Assembly: GCA_036245805.1 (NCBI GenBank)
Contig: BTRK01000005.1
Span: forward strand, 34,391,469-34,455,468
DNA from: Pristionchus mayeri
Lineage: Eukaryota > Nematoda > Chromadorea > Rhabditida > Neodiplogasteridae
Direction of reading: 5' to 3'
Length of the DNA stretch: 64,000 nucleotides
How positions within the stretch are numbered: the stretch's first letter is position 1; each line of letters begins with the position of its first letter. The notes under the pieces were generated by a model. That model was not told where the DNA came from and ran no database searches. It saw only the letters and a program-made list of their open reading frames with translations. Below are positions 12,109 through 24,023 of this stretch, in pieces. A program made the translations under genes and the position numbers.

Positions 12109-15100
12109 ATGTCTCCTCCCAGAAAGAAGACGAAGGAAGACAAATTGATGAGACCGCAACCTGATTAGTTTATCATATAGCTTGGGTTGTTGCGGATCTT
12201 TATGAAATGGGTGACAAGCACGATTGAAATTTATAACAAATAATCAGTTCATAATTTTGAAGAGACAAAATTATGAACTGATTGTAACAACGGTTTTGTC
12301 ATAAATATATATGGGAAGGATTGGGATCATAGTTGCCCACCACTGGCGGCGACGAGTGGGGTAGTGCTCATCCACGACCCCCTATTCATGGTGAAAAGTG
12401 AGGTAGTGCTCATAGACGTATAGGGGGTCATGGTCAAAAAATCGATGGTAGGTGATGGGTAGGTCAAGATTAAGTACTGTACCAATCAATAGTACAGTAC
12501 TTCCTGATACCGTATATAGCTACCGTAACCCTGATTACCGCGAACTGATTTTTTTCAAAAATTGAAAATACCGTACCCTAATTTAAAAATCAAAGTACCG
12601 TAACCAATCGATAGTACAGTACCACCAGATACCGTATCCCACTACCGTAACCCCGACTATCGCGAACTAACTTTATTTTTAAGATGTCCTGGTGACGTGC
12701 ACTATCGGTCTGGCGTCGTGAACGATCGATTGTACAGTACCCAACTGACTACCGTAACCCAGTTCCTTGGGTCAGATCTAGTTCCTTGGGTCAAACATTT
12801 TTCTAAAAATTCTAAATCTATAATAAAATTATTTTTAAGTATCCCACCGTAACTCTAATTAGTGTAGAACCAATTTATGATCGATTTAGGATTTTTATAA
12901 AATTATTTTGGATTTTTAGAAAAATGTTTGACCCAAGGAACTAGATCTGACCCACGGAACTGGGTTACGGTAGTCAGTTGGGTACTGTACAATCGATCGT
13001 TCACGACGCCAGACCGATAGTGCACGTCACCAGGACATCTTAAAAATAAAGTTAGTTCGCGATAGTCGGGGTTACGGTAGTGGGATACGGTATTTGGCTG
13101 TGCTGTACTATCGATTGGTTACGGTACTTTGATTTTTTTATTAGGGTACGGTATTTTCAATTTTTGAAAAAAATCAGTTCGCGGTAATCAAGGTTACGGT
13201 AGCTATATACGGTATCAGGGAGTACTGTACTATTGATTGGTATAGTACTTAATCTTGACCTACCCATCACCTACCATCGATTTTTTGACCATGACCCCCT
13301 ATACGTCTATGAGCACTACCTCACTAAAAAAGTGGGGTAGTGCTCATCCATGAATCATGGGGGTCGCCGGCGGCGTGGGCAACTATGATTGGGATGCTCT
13401 AATGCGTGAAAATATTATCTCTGACTGCTTTTTTCTTGTTATTACGCTATTATGCTTTCTTCAGACGGAGTAATTCGGCTCGAGGTCAAAGAAATTTCAA
13501 ACTTAAGTGTCGATGATGACAGCAAAAGATCACCTGAAGTAATTGTGAAAGGAGTGCCTTGGTGAGTGAAAAATAGTATGATTCTGAACACTTGTCATCT
13601 GACGAGGTAGAAGAGGGTGCTCCAAAGCTACGCTTGCATTGCTAGTAGTCAAAATTGAAATCATGTCGTATGCGTTCCCACTTATGCCGTCTAAAAAGTC
13701 GAGGAGAAGAGGAAATATTTGAATTCCCGCAAATTTGTATCTCAGCCCCCAGTATAGCTAGAGACTTGAAACTTCGTTTTTGGGATGTAAAACGATTTTA
13801 TACCTCATATTCCAAATTTCAACTCGTTAGCTCCACAGAGAGCCGAGATACGAAATTGCGGGAATTCAAATATCTCCTCTTCTCCTTGACTTTTTCCACG
13901 GCATTAGTCTGCCCCTGACTGGCGTGAGATTGCGTGAATGAGGAGACACATAGATGCATGCATTACTGAACCGTGGGAGAAATTTTCCTAGTTGTGACTG
14001 TTTACTGTTAAGCGCGTATTTTTAAATTACTCAAACAAATAATTTTTTTAAGTACACTATTCGTGTGGAGGGATACTGATGACTTGTGCGCACAATTCTA
14101 TCCTTGGATTAACCAAAAAACTCCGTGGAGCATCGACGTCAAGACTGAGTACATCATAGTCCATCCCGACAGCACCAGAAATGTGTCATTGGAAGTGAGA
14201 TTTATGTACTTTTTAAAAATCAATTTTTTAATAGGAAGAGAATACAATTGGAAAGAAAAATAACCATGCAATTGCCAGTTTGATGAATTGGGAGGACATC
14301 GTGAGCAGTGAGAAGGTTAAAAAAATAGATTATTAGCTGTTTTACAGATATATTTTATTTTTAGGGATTCGTGAAAGATGACAATATTACAATCGAAGTT
14401 CGCGTTTGGATCTCAAACATGAGGGGAATCAAGTAAAACTTAACTTACTCGTTTTAATATCTCAAAACGGGTTGCAGATAGTTTTAATTTTCAGAATGCT
14501 TCCTCATTTCGATTTCACCGATCCGAATGATCCCCATCACGATGTTACATTTCTGATCGACGGAAAGAAGGCTTATGCAAACAAGCAGGTATTTTATACA
14601 TTCTTCTTAGAATTTCGTGTTGGAAAAAAAATCATTTTTACAGTATCTCGCAATAATTTCTCCCTATTTTAATTCGTTGTTCTTCGGTGATTTCGCTGAG
14701 AAGGACAAGAATGAAATAGAGCTGAAAGAAGTCGTATATGATGTAAACTATTAATTTTGTTTCGTTTGTGGCATTCGTCGATTTTTTTCAGGAATTTCTC
14801 GACGTGCTGCAAATGATCTACCCCAACTTCAAGAGTATTACAAGTAAGCCATTAATTTGAATTTATTTGCCATCGTTTTGCTTGTAAAGTATCGAAAACA
14901 TTTCAGGATCATCTGCAGAATATATTCTCAAGCTCGCAGATAGATTTCAGATTTTGGTTTGTACCTTCCATAAATATGAACACCTGTTCACTTATTTATT
15001 TTTATTAATATGAATTGGTAATGTCTGCAATTTTGTACTTTTTATCAGACCTTGGTCGATAAAGCAGAGAGTTATCTCATCCATTCTGTCGGCATTTCGA

Positions 15101-16886
15101 ACTTGGACAAACTAAGAATTGCCGAAAAATACAATGTGATTGGACTTAAGGTGAGTGATACACAGTATTATGACCAGTGCAATAAATGTAAAATGTAAAA
15201 AAAATATTTAAAAATGTAAAGCAAATTATTTAAAAACGGTTCTGGTTGTTTGTCCTATATTATCATACACGTATGAATCCCAGTGCCTTTCTCACAGTTT
15301 TTTTCACAGACGTGCTAATGTTCCCTGACTCCTTCTTTAATTTCTAGTTCGATTATTTGGCTTAGTTTGATTCATAATTTTCGATACAATTTAACATCTC
15401 ACGATTTTCGACTATCATTTGCTTCGGACTTTATCAATTCTCTAATTTTTTTTGCGTGATGTTAGTGCATGTAAGCTCTCCATAGCGCACCTATACTCAT
15501 TCATGAACAATCGATTCTACTGGAATGCTGTAGACCGAAAAGCAACAAACTTGAAATTTGGCATAGACAATTTGATGGAATCGTACTCATCGCTTAATCA
15601 TGATTGCGCCGCAAAAACACTATTAACGTAAAGTATTTTGAATGGGCATTTTCATACTAGACGTGAGCCGGATCAGCTTGAAACTGCGTGTCAAAATAGG
15701 CAAGTTTCCCAAAATTCTGAGTTCATGAATCTTGTGGAATTTGTTTAGCGGAGCTGGTCATTTCTGATGAACGAGGTTGTGGTCTTAAATTTATCAGAAA
15801 CGACAGGGCATGTCATGTTGATGCTGCATTTATTTTTAAATATTGTGGAGCTTCAGCATTCCATTCCAAATCCGCATTTTGAATATTCAAAAAGTCGAAA
15901 TTTGGTGGCCGGTTTCGCAAAGATTGACCTCACACGCCTTTTCAGAGAATCTGAAATTCCACAATTCATCACTTTTTGGGGAAATAATTTTTACTGCCGA
16001 GCGAAGTGGAATTGAATCACAGAAAGCAAATAAATTTTGCGCTCCAATTGTACCTGCCATAATGCCGAAGTGGTGTTGGACACAAGTGAACGGCGTGCGA
16101 GTAAACAATAAAAATGTTTCTATCGAATGCTCATTTGAATTTTCAAATTGGCCAACCTGAATCAACCTGATATCACTTTATTATTTCAATTGTAGTTAGC
16201 ATTTATTTTTTCGGAGGCTAAATAGATCGCCTATAGCAATATCAAAACGATCCGGAATTTTAGAATTGACAAATTCAGCCGCGCGTCAATGCATAAAATG
16301 ATAAATTTCGCTTAATTCTTTTGCTGTTTGTGTTAATTTAGTGTGCTTGTTTTAACATTAAAAACGCGAAAAACAAAATAATAACTTAGGAAATTGTCTT
16401 GAAATAATGAGGTGTGACGCGTAATTTATTGTTCCGGAGCGTGGTATAGGACATATATTTATAATCCAATATTATACGTTATATTTAATGCATCATTTCT
16501 TAGGAAAGCTGCATTTCTAAGCTTTCTACCACAAAGGATTTCAAGGATATCGAGGTAAATTTTCTGAACTTAATAAGTAGTCTGATGTCAAACATTTAAT
16601 TTTCCGCTTATTGCTAGATTCATCTTCTCAGTTTTCATTTCTATGCTTGCCGGAAGCCATCAGGCCAGTGCTATGGGTGTGAAAATTAAAAGTTCGACGG
16701 CAACGCGTTGCCCCCTTCCGAACGCGTTGCAGTAGATATGAATCGAGAGCAATTTCGTTGGCGCGAAGAACGCTACATTTTAGCATAACTTTAATTATTT
16801 TCCTTTAGCAATCGCCGATTTATGCTGATCTCTCGGCTGATACGAAGGCGATTCTCTTCGATCGACTGGTCAAGATTGCTAAGTGA
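12109..16886 (+). CDS. MATH-BTB copy 4, first-exon donor lost
   Basis: Exons: 12109-12168 (ends in an in-frame TAG because the donor G-GTTAG has become G-ATTAG), 13466-13561, 14053-14194, 14235-14315, 14365-14432, 14495-14588, 14644-14742, 14792-14843, 14907-14956, 15049-15150, 16504-16554 and 16809-16886 (TGA). From exon 2 on, all splice sites and phases are intact. MATH: P-W-S-I-D-V-K-T, V-R-V-W-I-S-N-M-R-G. BTB: D-V-T-F-L-I-D-G-K-K-A-Y-A-N-K. As written, exon 1 cannot join exon 2, so the gene needs another first exon or is newly disabled. Intron 1 holds a 1.06-kb foldback. The intron at 15151-16503 is 1.35 kb with no element I recognise. Confidence 0.65.
12325..13389. mobile_element. Foldback element rich in TACCGTA/TACGGTA
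   Basis: Near-perfect inverted arms of about 0.5 kb, from ATCATAGTTGCCCAC at the left to GTGGGCAACTATGAT at the right. The left arm repeats TACCGTA and the right arm repeats TACGGTA, several times each. A short relative lies at 37912-38060, and the interior resembles 57824-58794. It sits in intron 1 of MATH-BTB copy 4. Confidence 0.8.
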
Positions 16887-18570
16887 TCGTTGGCTGTGAA
16901 GGATACTTCATATAATCTGATCAGTCCTCTGTTGTTAACTGAAGATCACATTGTTGTTTCTTTTCTATGATTAACTCATTGCAGTTCGAAGTTTTCCATG
17001 ATAAAGGTTCAGTTTATCCCTTCAAACTTTTGTTTAAAAAGCGGTTGAATATTCCGCTAATTTACTTCTCTAACATTATGATCGATTGTAGTCGTAACGA
17101 TTCGTTCAGTTATCATGTTTTAAATTGTATCTCATGAGATGATGTGCTTCTCACTTGCTAACCTTTCCAACATTGAAAATTTACCTACGAACATTTTCGA
17201 AGAATTGACTCTGAATTATTAGGTTGTTTCGAAAGTCTTGCTCCTTTTTGGACGGTTCTTTTGATCTTACCAATTTCTCTTCATTGAAAACCCCAATGTC
17301 TGATATTATAGTCAAGTATAAGGGGATGCTTCTTTGTTATTCTACCATGGTCGATTTGAATCACGATTTAAATCTACGCCTTAAGTCAGCATCCAAAATT
17401 CTGAAATTGTGATTCGAATTTTCACATTTCTTCCAAGTGGTACAAAATTACCGCGATTTAGCATGCCATAAGCTTTTGTCGCTAATGCAAAAGTACATAA
17501 CATGTTCTATCTAAAAGTGTGCTGAAGTCAGCTCTTAGTCCATCATTTCTAGAGTAAGACGTTTCGGATCCTGAATTTCAGCAATGCCAACTCATTGCGA
17601 TTTCTTGCTTATTGAACCAATGCTGTTGATTCCAACACAATTGTGCTTCATTCAACTGTCATTGATATAAGGGGGGGGGGGTTGGTTACAACGATTGGCA
17701 AGTACAAACTCTCAACTCGTAAGCAACGGTTGAACGAAATTCATCTGTTGCAAAGCGCTGAAACTATCCAATATTTGTAAAATTTTACCTATATCGGGTA
17801 CTTCCAGCGCTTTGCAACATATGAACTTCATTCAACTGTTGCTTACGAGTTGAAAGAGTTTGCACTTTGCCAATCGTTGTAACCAACCCCCCTTATATCC
17901 ACGACAATCACGCGCTGAAGAAAACGCAGTGTAAGACTACAAGCAGCGAGGGACTGATCTGTAAGGATATTCCACATAGGAGCCTCTAGCAGCGAAATAA
18001 TAGTGGCGAATCGCAAACTAATATTTCTGTTACGGAAATGCTTAAAACCGCCCTTACGCTAATATTTGTGAATATTTACATGGCTTTGCTAACTTGCACA
18101 AATAACACGCATCGAACAATTTTATCATGCATAAACAAAGGTCAAAAATGGTCGGCAACCTTGTGCAAGACAGGCCTTTTCTAAACACGTTGAAATTGTA
18201 TTTTTATAAATCTGACCTGCGGAAACTTCTTTTATATATTTTTAAAAATAATTCTAATTTGCTTTCATGAAATCGGGCATGCTGAACTACCCTAGGCCAA
18301 AAGGAAATTCAATTTAGTCCTATTTGAAAACACTGACCATGATCGCGACGCGTCACGCGACGCATGGGTCTCGCACTGCGGTGTGAATGTCGTGATATCA
18401 TAAACCACCATTACTATTTTGTAGTACTTCTCATGCAAATCCTTAAATATGTTTCAGTATATATTATATGGTTGAACATTCCATATTGGTTATTTCTCCA
18501 AATTGTCGCTTCAGTTCTTCCTCACTACCATATCCTCTCAGTTTGTTAGTTCTCGATTGTCGATTTCAGT
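16887..18570. other. Intergenic region with repeats
   Basis: Spacer between the MATH-BTB array and the RRM family. It holds a mariner-like left end at about 17219 (TTAGGTTGTTTCGAAAGTC, no matching right end seen) and the MITE at 17667-17898. No coding exon found. The first exon of the next gene is preceded by GATTTCAG at 18562-18569. Confidence 0.5.
17667..17898. mobile_element. MITE, TATAAGGGGGGTTGG family
   Basis: Inverted ends (TATAAGGGGG...GTTGGTTACAACG and its complement) plus an inner inverted pair around GCAAAGCGCTG. A second copy lies at 50053-50342. The element is about 230 bp with no ORF. Confidence 0.75.
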
Positions 18571-20478
18571 ATGGACGCCTTCGAGGTTGCTGCAGCGTGC
18601 AGAAGGAGTCTCGACGAGACACTCAAGACTGTCGAGAAGGTTCGTGACAGGGATTCCCTTTGGTTTATTTCTGTTATTGTGTGTTATGCCGACAGAATCA
18701 CTGCGGATTCGACTTTTTACAAGCTTTTACTTATCTTTGAAACACAAAATGTGCGGGCTCCTCTGTCGAAAATATAAGATTCTAAATAAATGTCTGTATC
18801 TGCTTTCTCCTTTGGCATATTCTCTTAATGGTCGGAATACGACGACGTCCAGATAGTATCCCCACCTTGCAGTTGACTGCGGCCTCTTCTTCTGCTGCAG
18901 AAATGCTGCTGCACAGCATGAACGAAGTGCTGCGGGTGGCCAAAGGCACCAATTTCGTCAGTTTTATGAGCTTGTTTTACATTATTCCACAGACAGTTTC
19001 TTAAAACCACGATCGAAAGTATACCCGCTGAGCTATTACTTCAATTTCTTGTTATGAACAAATGCGGGCCTTGAGAGACTTGTGTAACTGTCTCTCAAGG
19101 CCCGCATTTGTTGAGAGACTTGTGTGGAAGCTAGTTCATCCTAATTTACAATGGTCGAAAATAATTATATACTTTGATTTGATGAACCAATTGCTCAGTC
19201 ACAGGCCGCTCCCGCCTCTCACGCGTCGATCGCGCGACTCTTCCGCTTACTCGAACTCGAGGACGCGGCACTCAGCGGAGATCAAGATTGTGTGAGTTGT
19301 GTTTAAAGTTTGCTCATTTAAGTTTTACCAGAAATAGTAAAAAGGAAAACAAACACGCCTTATCAATGTAATCAGTATCTAGGCGGTGTTTGGTTTTATA
19401 ATTATTAGGTTGTCTCAAAAGTTTCTCCCTTTTTTACCAATTTTTGATTTTTATTTATCCTTCCCTTCAATGTTGATGAATCCGCACAAGTCCCTCAGTA
19501 GTCGAATGATGCTTGGTTACTCTTTCGAAAATACGCTATCACAGGTCTACACAATTAGTAATACCAACACAGCAAACTTCCAAACTCAGCGAAATTGCGC
19601 CAGAACCATTATTTTTATTTGCTCATAGTTGAATGGAGAATTGTGATAGGAACATAACTGACACACTATTGTAAAGCGCGATATATGGGCATGTTTATGT
19701 ATGCATTATAGTGAGGAGGCCTGATTATCCCCACATGGGATGAGCTCTTGTTCGTAAAATCACGTCAGGCAGTTTTCTGTTGATACACATGGCATAGCCC
19801 TGCATCTTTTGCGATTGACCCAGCTAGCTCAATTGTTGTAGTCAGTGAAGTACTCGGCATGTTTGTTATAAACTTTAAAATCGGGAAGTCTACAACAACC
19901 TGATCGTGAACAGTAGTATTTGAAAGCTAGATGGCTAAATTTGTCCTTCGAAATCAGCATTTTTTGCTCTACCCTGTTTTCAATACGTCTTAAATGCCGG
20001 ATATTTTGCTTTAATCTTGAAGAGCAACCTTTATATTATCACATTTCAAGGGGGCATAACCAAACGTTAGCTCGTATTCAAATTGTAGTGACGAGGAAAG
20101 AGCACCCAAAAATGGACATTTTCTCAGTTTTCGAGATATCACATAATTATTCCCATACAACGCTTTCTAGAAACGATTCAAACCTCCTATTGTATTCTAC
20201 TTACATGGCCCCAACTTGCACTAAATGGAAATAACCGACAGGAAATTCAAGCGAGAAAAAACTTGAAAAATAAAATAGGGAGAAACTTTTGAGACAACCT
20301 AATATTTTGTAAGGAAAGCAGATAAGAGGTCGAATAAAGACTGATAGTACACTTGGATATGTATTTGCATCGCTCTTGCCCACAGCACACGGTTGTTCGT
20401 TTCAAGCTTCCCCTCCTCTTCTTCACTCGATCCTTCGCCGTTGTTCTCGAGGAGGGAGTGCGGCAGCTGCGGAATACG
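18571..20478 (+). CDS. Half gene: N-terminal module of the RRM family, no RRM
   Basis: Four exons match the first four exons of the downstream family: 18571-18639 (M-D-A-F-E-V-A-A-A-C-R-R-S-L), 18873-18956 (ends T-N-F), 19205-19291 and 20407-20478 (F-F-T-R-S-F-A-V-V-L-E-E). All are phase 0. Nothing corresponding to the linker or RRM follows before the next family member starts at 20643. The model is therefore either a truncated tandem duplicate or the 5' part of a fused gene: the last exon (phase 0, donor gtactt) could splice in frame to the exon beginning 20631. Intron 3 carries a mariner-derived element (19405-20302). TTTCAG sits one base before the ATG. Confidence 0.6.
19059..19110. repeat. 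Perfect 20-bp hairpin
   Basis: CAAATGCGGGCCTTGAGAGA (19059-19078) is followed by a 12-nt loop and its exact reverse complement (19091-19110). TTGAGAGACTTGTGT is then repeated at 19111-19125, copied from 19071-19085. Confidence 0.85.
19405..20302. mobile_element. mariner-derived non-autonomous element
   Basis: Ends TTAGGTTGTCTCAAAAGTTT and its complement (AAACTTTTGAGACAACCTAA) with flanking TA on both sides (19403-19404, 20303-20304). 898 bp. I could not recognise a transposase relic inside. The TIR is of mariner type but differs from the elements at 4812 and 7155. Confidence 0.75.
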
Positions 20479-20630
20479 GTACTTTTGAGATACTGTAGGC
20501 GGGGCAAACATAGTAGTTAGTCATGAAAGCCCTTCTTCTTCGTAACTAATCCTCCTAGACTAGAGTGCTACACCTTCAATATCTCATGATTGAATACCGT
20601 ACCCAACTCAACAACCTACCGTAATCTCAG

Positions 20631-20642
20631 GATGCGAGTCAA
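20631..20642 (+). promoter_or_regulatory. Probable trans-splice acceptor and short 5' UTR
   Basis: CTACCGTAATCTCAG ends at 20630 and leaves a 12-nt leader before the ATG at 20643. The leader itself is in frame (D-A-S-Q), so the acceptor could serve either trans-splicing or a cis-splice from the half gene upstream. Confidence 0.5.
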
Positions 20643-23600
20643 ATGGCGAGTGATGAACATGTACAGCTGTGTAGGAGTGGACTCGAATCCTCGTTACAAT
20701 CAGTGGATAAGGTACGAGAATCGTTCTACAATTGAAAAATGTATTGTTAAAGTTACCGGACGAGGACGAAACCCTGATCTGACCCTGATCTGGGTCGCGT
20801 GTACAAGAGAGTATGCAAAAGTGAGAGAGCGTGGAATTACGATGATCATTTCCGGCTTTCTCTTGAGGATATTATTGATTTTTAGCATTTTTGTATATTC
20901 ATGCTATAATAATTCAGCCATCGGCTATTCGATGGAGGACAAAAAATAGGGAGTCAATTTTGTCCTCGTCCGGTAACTTTAAAGCACAACCAACCTCCAT
21001 TTTTCGCTGATCTGGGTCGCGTGTACAAGAGAGTATGCAAAAGTGAGAGAGCGTGGAATTACGATGATCATTTCCGGCTTTCTCTTGAGGATATTATTGA
21101 TTTTTAGCATTTTTGTATATTCATGCTATAATAATTCAGCCATCGGCTATTCGATGGAGGACAAAAAATAGGGAGTCAATTTTGTCCTCGTCCGGTAACT
21201 TTAAAGCACAACCAACCTCCATTTTTCTGTTTCACAGTTTCTACTTAGGATGGTGATTCGGCGCTAGTCAATGTGAAGCAGACTTTCACTTTTAAAATTC
21301 TAATACTATGGAAGAATCCTAACCGTGCTCACCATTGTGGTTATTGCATATTTGTATAACTGCATAACCCTGATCTGCTCATCTCCAATATTCCCAGTTG
21401 ACATCCTCTCCCTCGTGTGCAGCCTTGCTGCTGCTGCAGCGAATGAACGGAGTGCTGGGGGCTATTGTGGAGACCAACTTCGTTAGTTTGGATTATCGAT
21501 TTGTTCTTTGGAAAGCTTCGTGATCACTCTTTAATATGCATTCAAAATTCAAGTCTAAAAACAGCGTCGAAATGACGAAAATATTAGTTATCTAAATTTC
21601 GAGATTTCATGTCAATACTGTTCGAGGAGTGTGGCGGCATCTGTTCTTGCACTATTTATGCTCTTAGCAGTATACTACTATCTGAACGTTTTTAATATAG
21701 TAGCTTTTGCCAGGACCAGGCAGGCAGTCTCGGTTCGATCTACGCTCTCTTCGAGTTGATCGGCTGCATGCAGCAGGGAATGGTCGCCCACTGCGAGGAT
21801 GCGAGTGATCTTTGATCTCTGGAATCGTATTTTTTTTCACTTGGTCTATGATATTTACTAGTTTCGGTGTTGAATTATTGTCATCTTCCGAGATAACTAG
21901 TCGTCAGTGTCTGATGTGCGGTTCAAACTCTTCTGTAAGGGTAGTGAAACCTAGCTTCTACGGGAAATCAAATAGGTCGAATTTGAATCTCTCAGCTGCC
22001 CTTCCTCTACTTCTCTCGCTCATTCGCCGTCGTATTCGAGAAGGCCGTGCAGCAGCTGCAGCAGACTCGGGTACTCACAACTAGAAATTTTTCTGCTATT
22101 TTCTTTATTGCGCACGCTCACCTGTCAGAAACAGCGAGAGAGTACGCGATATTGAGAGGGTCATACTGCGCGCGAGCACACGCGAAGCGAAGGAATTTGA
22201 ATGCGCAAGTACCAACTATGGTAGCTGCAGTAATCGATTAGTCACGTTCTATACTCCATCCTACCGTAACCTACCCTATCTGCAGCGAGCCGAGGCGTTC
22301 CGGGGCCGCGATGCTGAACATACGTCGATGAGAGGCGATGAGAAAGGTAGGAAACACAGCATAGATGAGCAATAATTCATGCGATTCTGATCGAAAGAAC
22401 TGTTCAAAAGGGGATAAGACATTTCGGAAAAACAAAATCAGAAATTACCACTTCAGAAATTATTTTTCAGAAAAAGACGTTTCAGAAATTTCATTTCAGA
22501 AATGGCCGGTTCAGAAATGCCAATTCAGAAAAGGACGTTTCAGAAATTTTAATTATTTGGTGTTATAATATTTAGCTTATTGTATTTTTATTAACATTTT
22601 GGAATTTGTCAGCATCATCTGAAGTCTATTTGATAAACAGAAATTAAATAATAATCCTCAAATAATGTGAAAATGGCTTCCAAAGACATGTGCGCGCTCG
22701 CGCAACGCGGCTCGTCACGGCTAAAAATTTCAGAAATGTATTTTTCTGAAACGTCCGTTTCTGAAGTGGTAATTTCTCAAATGAAATTTCTTGGGTTTTT
22801 CTGAACTGGTGATTTCTGATTTTATTTTTCCGAAATGTCTTATCCCCTGTAGATGTGCAGATCCACCCGATGAGATCCGACAAGGTGCGCGACTTCTCCC
22901 CTGAGGCCATCGAAGGTATTTTCGTAGTTTTGTTGATATTTTTATTAAAATTAAGTATTGTTTTATTATGTATTTCGCGTCGACAATTGTATTTCGTTGT
23001 CAGCGTACTTCCATATGTTAACTGGTTGTTCTAAACAGTTCGAGAAACGATAAAGAGGTCTCATTCCATGCAATACCTGCCTACTTGTCTTGAGATAGTG
23101 TGTACCATGAATAGACTGTGATATCGTTTCTCGTTTCGTTTGCCCCACCAAGGGTCCCATTGGGGATGGGAATTGGTAGTCGTGACTAGATCACGCAGGT
23201 AAATACGTATGGCGAAAGATGGGCACTCCATGCTGAATCTGCCCAAATTGACACTGGCCTAGCAGTGTTCTCCCGCGAACCCAGTCTCGAAGACGGAATG
23301 TGCCTTTACCTTTACCATTATCGTTTCTCGAACACTAATTCTGAACTGGGCTAATTATTGTTCTCGCAGGTCGCCTCTACATCTATCAAGTGCCTCGAAC
23401 CGCGCGAATCGGGCAACTCACCGCCCTTCTCTCGCCCTTCGGTGGGTATACTGTAGTACCAGCAGGTTATTGTAGTATCGGGTATTTGCATTGGGTATTG
23501 TAAGGGTATACCGTAGCTTAATTTGCTTGCTGTGTCGCTATTTACACAGACGATGTATCTCACGCTTATTTCTCACTGAGATACGGTAACTACTGATATT

Positions 23601-24023
23601 CAGGGCCTATCGTCGAGTTGACCTATCCGCATCATCAGAGCGAGCCGTGCGGCTTCGCGCTCGCTAAGCTGCAGGTATACGGTAGTCCGGCTTGGTGTGG
23701 TAGTGTGATGAAGCGGACGAGGTTTCGGAAACGTCTTCATGATAAATTTTGATATTTTTTTCCAGAGCAATGAGGCTGCGGACAAGGCAGTGGCTGCTTT
23801 GATTGAAGCAAAGATCGATAACTGCTTCATAATTGTTGTGCGCGCCAAGTATAACACGCGCTTCATCGTACCGCCGCGCGCGCGTCCGCCTCGACGCGTG
23901 GTCGCGGGTGAGGAATGGAGCAGTGCTGAGGAGACGAAGGCTGCGGCTTCTGGAGAGGCCTCTGACGAGCAACAGAGCGCGGTCCAGGATGAGCTCAACA
24001 GCTCGTTTTTCAGTGTTGACTAG
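20643..24023 (+). CDS. RRM-family protein A2 (279 aa)
   Basis: Exons: 20643-20711, 21398-21481, 21714-21800, 21996-22070, 22286-22346, 22853-22915, 23370-23441, 23604-23674 and 23766-24023 (TAG). Residues 1-105 form the shared N-terminal module (S-L-Q-S-V-D-K; R-M-N-G-V-L-G-A-I-V-E-T-N-F; F-S-R-S-F-A-V-V-F-E-K). The linker ends D-F-S-P-E-A-I-E. One RRM covers about 147-225: RNP2-like L-Y-I-Y-Q-V, RNP1-like C-G-F-A-L-A-K-L. The tail is Pro/Arg then acidic. The donor after 21800 is GC (gcgagt), needed to hold frame; the rest of that donor fits consensus. Intron 1 has a tandem-duplicated MITE. Intron 5 is nearly filled by a MITE that ends five bases before the acceptor. RNA target unknown. Confidence 0.75.
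20747..21227. repeat. MITE with a 222-bp tandem duplication
   Basis: The ends TTAAAGTTACCGGACGAGGA and GTCCTCGTCCGGTAACTTTAA form inverted repeats (20747 to about 20986). The unit starting at 20785 (CTGATCTGGGTCGCGTG) is repeated exactly from 21007 with a period of 222 bp, down to CAACCTCCATTTTTC. This is a recent duplication inside intron 1 of gene A2. Confidence 0.85.
22410..22847. mobile_element. MITE abutting a 3' splice site
   Basis: Inverted ends of about 40 bp (GGGGATAAGACATTTCGGAA and complement) with many TTCAGAAA-type repeats inside. It ends five bases before exon 6 of gene A2, so the acceptor region is mostly element sequence. Confidence 0.75.

Noticed and set aside
15843..16165. 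ORFs in the long intron of MATH-BTB copy 4
   Set aside because: No domain, splice or codon support; consistent with chance.
17219..17530. Second complete mariner-like element
   Set aside because: Only a left-end-like TTAGGTTGTTTCGAAAGTC is present; no matching right end or transposase relic.
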